From UMGS1851 sp900555605 (GTDB lineage: Bacteria; Bacillota; Clostridia; UBA1212; UBA1255): 9,926 nucleotides of DNA. Positions 5,183 to 9,926 of the stretch are shown one piece after another. The translations under genes were made by a program, and so were the position numbers. The stretch lies in contig CABROF010000094.1 of the NCBI GenBank assembly GCA_902472555.1, positions 1 through 9,926 on the forward strand. Reading direction: 5' to 3'. A model generated the notes under the pieces. That model did no database searches, was not told the DNA's origin, and was given only the letters and a program-made list of their open reading frames with translations. Each line of letters begins with the position of its first letter. The first letter of the stretch is position 1.

Positions 5183-6966
5183 TCTGAGATCACCCCTTCC
5201 TGCTGCGATGTATACACATCCCGATAGATTTCATTTTCCGCAAGCAGCGTCTCATGATTTCCGATTGCGGAAATCTTTCCGTCGTCCAGCACGATAATCC
5301 GGTCCGCGTGGGCGATAGAGCGAATCCGCTGGGCAATGACAATTGTCGTGATTCCTTTCAATTCCGTCGTAAAGGCCTCCTGTATTTTACTGTCGGTAGC
5401 CATATCCACCGCACTGGTGGAATCGTCTAATATAATAATCTTCGGATGCTTCAGAAGTGCGCGGGCAATACACAGCCGCTGCTTCTGGCCGCCTGAAAGA
5501 TTGGCGGCGCCCTGGCTTAGGTCCGTATCCAAGCCGGCAGGCATTTTACTGACAAAATCCCAGGCCTGTGCATGACGGCACGCCTCCATGATTTCCGCAT
5601 CTGTGGCATCCGGATTTCCCCATTTCATATTCTCCCGGATCGTGCCGGAGAACAGGGTATTCTTCTGCAGAACCATTGCAACGGCATCCCGCAGCGTCTC
5701 CAAGCTGTATTCCTTCACATTGCGGCCGCCCACCAGCAGCGTGCCGTCCGTTACATCATACAGCCGCGGAATCAGCTGAACCAGGGTCGTCTTCGCCGCG
5801 CCGGTGGCACCGATGATGCCAATTGTTTCCCCGGAGCGAATATCCAAATGAATTCCGCTGAGGGTGTCCTCCCCGGAGCCGGTAGCATAGCGAAAGCTTA
5901 CATTCCGAAAGGTAATGGAGCCGTCCGGCACTTCCGTAACCGGATTTTCCGGATCCGTCAGCTTCGGGTCCGTATCCAGCACCTCAAACACGCGTTCTGC
6001 GGAAGCTCTCGCCCGCACAAACTGCAAAAACAGCATAGACAGCATCATCAATGACATCAGGATCTGCGAGACGTAAGAAATCAGGCTCAGCAGATCGCCC
6101 GTATGCAGACCGCTGACACTGGTTCCCGTAACCAGCTCGCCTGCGCTTGTATCCACTACCATGCTTCCCCCCAGCCAAAGAATTGCGATGATGCAGCTGT
6201 ATACAATCAACTGCATAAGTGGCATGTTGGTAATGACAAGCTTGACGGCATGAATCGCGGTCCGCGTCATATCATCATTGGCCTTTTTAAATTTCTCTTT
6301 TTCATATCCGGAGCGGACGAAGGATTTTACTACCCGCATATTGATCAGGTTTTCCTGAACAGAAGCGTTCAGGTCATCGATTTTGTTCTGCAGCAGCACA
6401 AAGCGCGGATGCGCTTTTTTCATAATGATGAAAATCGCCGTGCCCAGCACCGGAATCGCCACCAGAAATACGGCGGCCAGCTCCGCATTAATAGAAACAG
6501 CGATGATCAGCGCCATGAAAAACATAAACGGGGCACGGATCAGCATCCGCAGCACCATCATGCCTGTCTGCTGCAGATTGTTCACATCTGTAGTCAGACG
6601 CGTAATCAGCGAGGGGACGCTGAACCGATCCAGATCAGAAAAAGAAAAGGTCTGTATTTTCGTAAAAAGCGCTTCTCTCATTTCAGCGCCCGCACCCATG
6701 GACGCCACAGCAGCCAGCCGGTTGCTGTATGCGCCGCAGAATAAAGCGAACAATGCCAAAAGCACCATCAATCCGCCGATCTTTAAAATATATTCTACGT
6801 CTGCACCGCCCAGCCCCAATGCGCTGCCCGCATTGATGCGGTTGACAATTTTCGCCATCATCAGCGGCATGAACACGTCGCAGACTACCTCCAGAAGCAT
6901 CATGACAGGACAGAGAATCGCGTATACTTTATAGTTTCTGAAATATGCAAGCAAACGTTTTACCAT
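5179..6966 (-). CDS. Heterodimeric ABC exporter, half 1 (degenerate ATP site)
   Basis: This 595-residue half-transporter has six predicted membrane helices (about 1-320) and a C-terminal nucleotide-binding domain. Key residues depart from the standard. Walker A reads GATGAAKT (386-393), with Ala391 for the third glycine. The position after the Walker B Asp514 is Asp515 rather than Glu. The H-loop is Gln546 (IAQR) rather than His. The signature LSGGQ (490-494) and Q-loop Q434 are normal. This combination marks the non-hydrolysing site of heterodimeric exporters such as TM287/TM288, BmrC/BmrD and LmrC/LmrD, so it is a family property and not decay. The ATG at 6966 is the only plausible start, although its purine-rich site AAAGGAAG (6982-6989) is 15 nt upstream, an unusually long spacing. 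It follows marR after 74 nt and overlaps exporter 2 by 4 bases, so the pair is probably made together. Confidence 0.94.
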   Translation of the reverse strand: MVKRLLAYFRNYKVYAILCPVMMLLEVVCDVFMPLMMAKIVNRINAGSALGLGGADVEYILKIGGLMVLLALFALFCGAYSNRLAAVASMGAGAEMREALFTKIQTFSFSDLDRFSVPSLITRLTTDVNNLQQTGMMVLRMLIRAPFMFFMALIIAVSINAELAAVFLVAIPVLGTAIFIIMKKAHPRFVLLQNKIDDLNASVQENLINMRVVKSFVRSGYEKEKFKKANDDMTRTAIHAVKLVITNMPLMQLIVYSCIIAILWLGGSMVVDTSAGELVTGTSVSGLHTGDLLSLISYVSQILMSLMMLSMLFLQFVRARASAERVFEVLDTDPKLTDPENPVTEVPDGSITFRNVSFRYATGSGEDTLSGIHLDIRSGETIGIIGATGAAKTTLVQLIPRLYDVTDGTLLVGGRNVKEYSLETLRDAVAMVLQKNTLFSGTIRENMKWGNPDATDAEIMEACRHAQAWDFVSKMPAGLDTDLSQGAANLSGGQKQRLCIARALLKHPKIIILDDSTSAVDMATDSKIQEAFTTELKGITTIVIAQRIRSIAHADRIIVLDDGKISAIGNHETLLAENEIYRDVYTSQQEGVISE

Positions 6967-6981
6967 ATATGTATCTTTGCA

Positions 6982-6989
6982 CTTCCTTT
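6982..6989 (-). promoter_or_regulatory. Ribosome binding site of ABC exporter half 1, unusually distant
   Basis: AAAGGAAG on the minus strand ends 15 nt before the ATG at 6966. No in-frame ATG, GTG or TTG lies closer. The weaker AAAGAT nearer the start might serve instead. A small 5-bp stem, GCCGC (7005-7009) with GCGGC (7021-7025), lies just upstream in the marR spacer. Confidence 0.45.
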
Positions 6990-7040
6990 CTGAGAGATTT
7001 TCCTGCCGCAGATTCTATCCGCGGCATACGCGAACTGCAT

Positions 7041-7568
7041 TTACGGCAGCGTCTGCTCCGGCGGAGCCGGTATTTTCGGACGCTGCTGCCGCTTGGTCTG
7101 CTGTTTCTTCAAATTATCATAAAGACGATTTAAATAATGAAACAGCTGTGCCGTTTCCTCCGCAGAAAATCCCTCCAGCATATGCTGATCAATCTCCACA
7201 ATTTTACTTAGACTTTCATTATGGATCTGTTTGCCCTTTTCCGTCAGATGAATCTGATTCACGCGCAGATCCGTTTCATCCTCCCTTTTTTCAATCAGCC
7301 CTGCCTTTTGAAGCCGTTTCATCGACATGGCAAGGGCAGCCGGAGAGGTCTGCAGGGCATCTGCGATTTCCTTCTGGGTCGCCCCCCTTGCGCCGTTGTC
7401 TTTTGTGCGGTTCATCCGTGCGATGGTCCCTAAAATACGAGGCTGTGCACTGTGCAGATCGTATTCCGCCAGGATATCCGAGGCCACCAGCATATGCAGA
7501 TGTTCCAAGTCACGAATCAGCCACGACAATTTTACGCCGGGAATATTGCTGATATCCTTCATTTTCAT
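7041..7568 (-). CDS. MarR-family transcriptional regulator
   Basis: A 175-residue winged helix-turn-helix protein of the MarR type, which binds DNA as a dimer and usually represses its own operon until a ligand binds. Helix alpha-1 and the dimer region cover about 1-45. The recognition helices lie at about 64-91 (TQKEIADALQTSPAALAMSMKRLQKAGLI), and the wing at about 95-108 (REDETDLRVNQIHLT), where Thr99 replaces the Arg commonly found in the DxRxxR pattern. LTEKG (108-112) is typical. A polar, basic and Pro-rich tail (about 155-175) extends past the usual end. The start at 7568 is favoured because AAAGGA (7574-7579) lies 5 nt upstream; the ATG at 7562 is 11 nt away and also possible. It is first in an operon with the two exporter halves and very likely controls them. 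Confidence 0.93.
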   Translation of the reverse strand: MKMKDISNIPGVKLSWLIRDLEHLHMLVASDILAEYDLHSAQPRILGTIARMNRTKDNGARGATQKEIADALQTSPAALAMSMKRLQKAGLIEKREDETDLRVNQIHLTEKGKQIHNESLSKIVEIDQHMLEGFSAEETAQLFHYLNRLYDNLKKQQTKRQQRPKIPAPPEQTLP

Positions 7569-7601
7569 TCCAATCCTTTCGCAATTTTGAAATTTGGTTG
7601 G

Positions 7602-7675
7602 TTTCGGATTTGCCGAAATTCCGGTTATCTGAACCAGAAAGAACAAATTTCCGCGTGAAAACTTTTATTTTTCAC
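7602..7675 (-). repeat. Two small hairpins in the marR leader
   Basis: TTTCGG (7602-7607) pairs with CCGAAA (7613-7618) around a 5-nt loop. GTGAAAA (7655-7661) pairs with TTTTCAC (7669-7675) around a 7-nt loop. Both are perfect but short. The first ends 33 nt before the marR start. Neither is followed by a T-run on the minus strand. Confidence 0.35.
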
Positions 7676-7720
7676 CCTATTCACCGTCCCTTTTCATACA
7701 TACGCGCATGCAGTACGCTT

Positions 7721-7751
7721 CTGCAGGAGCCTGCAATTGCAATCGCTGCAG
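7721..7751 (-). repeat. Overlapping palindromes in the marR leader
   Basis: Two CTGCAG hexamers (7721-7726 and 7746-7751) flank TGCAATTGCA (7732-7741), a perfect 10-bp palindrome. TGCAGG (7722-7727) can also pair with CCTGCA (7730-7735). These pairings share bases and exclude one another. The region lies about 150-185 nt upstream of the marR start. Confidence 0.35.
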
Positions 7752-7765
7752 ATCGCTTGTCTCAC

Positions 7766-7800
7766 ATCATTAACCAGCTGATTATAAACCAATTAACGAT
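7766..7800. promoter_or_regulatory. Candidate MarR operator
   Basis: This 35-bp AT-rich imperfect palindrome begins ATCATTAACCAG and ends with its near-complement (CCAATTAACGAT), with TTATAA near the middle and AACCA repeated directly. It begins about 10 bases past the -10 box of the marR promoter, a position where a bound dimer would block transcription. The assignment rests on symmetry and position alone. Confidence 0.5.
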
Positions 7801-7809
7801 ATAGGGGAA

Positions 7810-7838
7810 AGAATAGCGCATAAGCGTGAAAATGTCAA
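7810..7838 (-). promoter_or_regulatory. Sigma-A promoter of the marR-ABC-ABC operon
   Basis: On the minus strand a perfect -35 box TTGACA (7833-7838) is followed after exactly 17 nt by TATTCT (7810-7815), a four-of-six -10 box. Transcription would start near 7803, leaving a leader of about 235 nt before marR. A second TATAAT-like box (7782-7787 on the plus coordinates) lies within the presumed operator but lacks a good -35 box. Confidence 0.72.
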
Positions 7839-7843
7839 TTTCG

Positions 7844-7860
7844 TAAATTTGAAAAATTTA
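7844..7860. promoter_or_regulatory. AT-rich palindrome upstream of the marR promoter
   Basis: TAAATTT (7844-7850) and AAATTTA (7854-7860) are perfect inverted copies around GAA, directly upstream of the TTGACA box. The position and all-AT arms suit an UP element that contacts the alpha subunit of RNA polymerase; a second protein-binding site is possible. Confidence 0.4.
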
Positions 7861-7881
7861 TGAATCCACCCATGATAAACA

Positions 7882-7934
7882 GCTGCACGGACAACGGACG
7901 GCAGCATACGGAGCCTGCCCCCGGTCCGTGCAGC
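7882..7934 (-). terminator. Hairpin with perfect 11-bp stem, possible terminator
   Basis: GCTGCACGGAC (7882-7892) and GTCCGTGCAGC (7924-7934) are perfect inverted copies. Inside, GGCAG (7900-7904) pairs with CTGCC (7915-7919). On the minus strand the stem is followed by TGTTTATC, a weak T-run. It could stop glycosidase transcripts before the marR promoter. Confidence 0.45.
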
Positions 7935-7938
7935 AGAA

Positions 7939-7981
7939 AAATACCGCACATTATATAAAATCTTTTTATACCGCAGTATTT
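7939..7981 (-). terminator. AT-rich hairpin, possible glycosidase terminator
   Basis: AAATACCGC (7939-7947) and GCAGTATTT (7973-7981) pair with one mismatch. Inside, TATAAAA and TTTTATA form a second 7-bp stem with a 3-nt loop. On the minus strand the outer stem ends in a TATTTTTC run. ATACCGCA also occurs as a direct repeat (7941-7948 and 7968-7975), 27 bp apart. It lies about 127 nt past the glycosidase stop codon. Confidence 0.45.
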
Positions 7982-8107
7982 ACCGTTACAGCCTCGCTTT
8001 CGCCGAAACCGCTACGCACCCGCGGATATACGGTCCGGCCCTGCAGTACCTCATGCACCTCCGCCCGGTTTCTGTCCGCCGCCGGTGTGACATGCCGTCA
8101 TGCGGCA

Positions 8108-9926
8108 TCAGATACCGGCCTCAATCACAATCGTCTGTTGCCCCTTGATATCCTTTATCCAAATATGGCTTGCTCCGGAGGCATCACATGCAACCTCATA
8201 CGCACAATCACAGCCGTTCATCCGACAATAGGAGGCGTGTGCCAAATGGCTCAAACGGCATTTTACAAGAGGAATCGGGCTTTCCGCATGTAGCTCCATC
8301 CGGCACCCCTGCTTTGTAAGCGTATAAGTAAAATCGACTCGTACGATTTTTGTCATTTCCCCATCCGGAATCGCCACCGGATAATCGGTAACATAGATCG
8401 CGTCCCAGCCAAAGGGCAACCGCGGAATCAGCTGCAGCACCTCCGGCACGGTGTCGTCAATTCCGGCCAGCATACGAATGCATTTCATAATAGAGGCCTG
8501 CTGCACAGCATTCCCCAAATCTCCGAGCTTATGCCATTTTTCCCCGTCATCCGAAATAATGGCGCCTTCCGGAATATGCCATTCCCAGCCTTTGTGGATT
8601 GGATTATAACAGACCATTGCCGCAGTTTCCACCAGGCCCGTATATGTTTCTCTGTCGTCCAGGTAAATCGCCGCTTCCGTAATAAACGCCTGACCGTATC
8701 CCATGGCATTTGCCCAATCGTAGCGTTTTTCCGGCCCGATCAGCTTTTTCAGCGTATTACGGGAAATTTCCCTGAAATCGCCTTCTAAATCCATGCCGTT
8801 CATACCGTAAAGGTCCTGATGGATAAACGCCGGCGCCAGCGTCTCGCTCTGGGCAGGCCAGATAGATCCGGTCAGCTTCCATACACGGCCGTAAACAGGA
8901 TCATTTTCGGTAAAATACTCTGCCATTGCCGTTCGCATACATGATGCATCCGCCCGGTATTGCGCTGCGCGTTCGTCATCACCTGCGCGCGCCGCAAATT
9001 CCGCGCCAGCCAGCAGCGCCGCGTAACAGATATAATTTGAATAAATCTCCGCCTCTGAGCGTCCGTACGCGCTGCACTCGCTTTCGGTATATAAAATGCC
9101 GGGAATCCGTTTTACTCGTTTCTGATCCCGGAAGTGATTCAGCACAGGCGTGTCATCATGGAGCTGCATACTGATGAAATCCACATTATCCCGGATCTGG
9201 CAGTATCGCTCCCGGACCCAGTGCGTCTTTCTGCCGTAATGGATCCAAATATGGTAAAGGGCAAGGATGATCAAGCCTTGGCCGTCATTCTCGCGGTTTC
9301 CCGTCTCTCTGCGCCCTGCGATAAAGCGTTCCTCATTCCCTTGGTAGAAGCTGAGTCTTCCGTCCGGAAAATTTCCCTGCTCCGACCAATGAGGCGGCTG
9401 AGCCATATAGGAGATCATCAGATTCCAATCTCCGGCACGGTTTGCCCGTTCGATCAGTCCCAGCTCCGCTAATTCTGCAATTACCACGCCGGTATCCCGG
9501 CTCCAGGAACCAATACCGAAGCCCTTGCGGTCCCCCAGCAGATGGTCCGGCATACCGCTGCTGTACGTGCCGAAGCCCCAATATCCACCGTATCCGCCGA
9601 TGCCGCTGGAGCAGTAGCAGCGTCCGTCCGTATCCGTTTTATCCAGCATTCCCGCTACATTATGGTAATATACATTTGTCAGCATGTCCGCAAACCGGCC
9701 GCCGCGGAAGACAATATGCGGCGCATGAAGCGCTCTGAAATCGTCCGGTACATTGATTTCAAACTGCAGCGGCAGCTCCGCCTTTTTCAGGTTGATATAA
9801 GAATCCAAGTAATCAAGGCGTTTTTTCCAGTCGTCTCCGGTAAAATATGCGTTGTCGATGCGAATGCGTTCCGCCTCTGCCCGGACCTGCGCCGTGATAT
9901 CGGCAGTAAGCTTTACGAGCCGGCCT
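8108..9926 (-). CDS. Putative (alpha/alpha)6-barrel glycoside hydrolase, N-terminus cut by window edge
   Basis: The frame is open to the right edge, giving at least 605 residues; the true start and any signal peptide lie outside. The middle resembles six-hairpin glycosidases. Features are GSWSRDTG (fragment residues about 140-146), aromatic-rich runs such as GYGGYWGFG, GNRENDGQGLIILALYHIW (ENDGQG at 212-217), and EWHIPEG (448-454), whose Glu and Asp residues are candidate catalytic acids. The last 109 residues (from LQLIPRLPFGW, about 497) look like the C-terminal beta domain common in these enzymes, with VTDYPVAIPDG. The family (for example GH15-, GH65-, GH78- or GH94-like) is not resolved, and neither substrate nor reaction can be read off. 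A probable role is intracellular or surface breakdown of a plant or host oligosaccharide. Its own terminators suggest that it belongs to a unit separate from marR. Confidence 0.72.
   Translation of the reverse strand, partial: GRLVKLTADITAQVRAEAERIRIDNAYFTGDDWKKRLDYLDSYINLKKAELPLQFEINVPDDFRALHAPHIVFRGGRFADMLTNVYYHNVAGMLDKTDTDGRCYCSSGIGGYGGYWGFGTYSSGMPDHLLGDRKGFGIGSWSRDTGVVIAELAELGLIERANRAGDWNLMISYMAQPPHWSEQGNFPDGRLSFYQGNEERFIAGRRETGNRENDGQGLIILALYHIWIHYGRKTHWVRERYCQIRDNVDFISMQLHDDTPVLNHFRDQKRVKRIPGILYTESECSAYGRSEAEIYSNYICYAALLAGAEFAARAGDDERAAQYRADASCMRTAMAEYFTENDPVYGRVWKLTGSIWPAQSETLAPAFIHQDLYGMNGMDLEGDFREISRNTLKKLIGPEKRYDWANAMGYGQAFITEAAIYLDDRETYTGLVETAAMVCYNPIHKGWEWHIPEGAIISDDGEKWHKLGDLGNAVQQASIMKCIRMLAGIDDTVPEVLQLIPRLPFGWDAIYVTDYPVAIPDGEMTKIVRVDFTYTLTKQGCRMELHAESPIPLVKCRLSHLAHASYCRMNGCDCAYEVACDASGASHIWIKDIKGQQTIVIEAGI

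Larger units (their letters stand above)
7569..8107. other. Gene-free stretch between the glycosidase and marR
   Basis: These 539 bases contain, in minus-strand order, a 6-bp hairpin on the glycosidase stop codon (8092-8108), two larger hairpins (7939-7981 and 7882-7934), the AT-rich palindrome and promoter of the marR operon, the candidate operator and the long leader. The open frames that cross it lack ribosome binding sites and resemble no protein I recognise. Confidence 0.65.

Noticed and set aside
5179..6966. ABC exporter half 1 as a decayed, inactive gene because of its altered ATP-site residues
   Set aside because: The frame is intact, the partner has the matching LSQGQ change, and this asymmetry is normal for heterodimeric exporters.
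8092..8108. ATGCCG/CGGCAT hairpin at the glycosidase stop codon as a terminator
   Set aside because: The stem is only 6 bp and no T-run follows on the minus strand.
7928..8293. Plus-strand open frame of 121 codons overlapping the glycosidase end
   Set aside because: No ribosome binding site, low-complexity composition, and it crosses hairpins and the antisense of a better-supported gene.

Overview
The window reads as chromosomal DNA of an endospore-forming Firmicute, most likely a clostridium of the Oscillospiraceae/Ruminococcaceae type. The evidence is a dipicolinate synthase pair (dpaA-dpaB, also called spoVFA-spoVFB), Gram-positive style Shine-Dalgarno sites, and a clostridial-type pair of heterodimeric ABC exporter genes under a MarR regulator. 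The genus is inferred from protein character; no search was run. All convincing genes lie on the minus strand, so transcription runs from high to low coordinates.

Layout in transcription order from the right edge. (1) 9926-8108: a large (alpha/alpha)6-type glycoside hydrolase-like protein, cut at its N-terminus by the window edge. (2) 8107-7569: a 539-base gap with two terminator-like hairpins, an AT-rich upstream element, a strong sigma-A promoter, a candidate MarR operator and a leader of about 235 nt. (3) 7568-3119: marR, ABC half-exporter 1 and ABC half-exporter 2, apparently one operon. The two ABC genes overlap by 4 bases (ATGA), and a perfect 19-bp hairpin terminator follows. (4) 2752-1297: dpaA-dpaB, overlapping by 8 bases, behind a good sigma-K-like promoter and ahead of an unusually long hairpin followed by seven U. 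(5) 885-1: ruvA and the start of ruvB (Holliday junction branch migration), with a structured leader upstream of ruvA.

Functional picture. DpaA and DpaB make dipicolinic acid for the spore core in the mother cell, and the promoter agrees with late mother-cell timing. RuvA and RuvB drive branch migration; ruvC is not next to ruvA here. The two ABC proteins form a textbook heterodimer. Half 1 carries a degenerate ATP site (Walker A third Gly to Ala, catalytic Glu to Asp, H-loop His to Gln). Half 2 carries the complementary LSQGQ signature with an intact Glu and His. This points to a drug- or lipid-type exporter that the MarR protein represses.

I found no CRISPR array, tRNA, rRNA, transposase or phage gene. 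The genes belong to known families. The least explained items are the roughly 100-nt hairpin between dpaB and ruvA, the nested inverted repeats around the exporter terminator, the structured marR and ruvA leaders, and the glycosidase of unresolved family. I see no convincing case for a wholly new multi-gene system.
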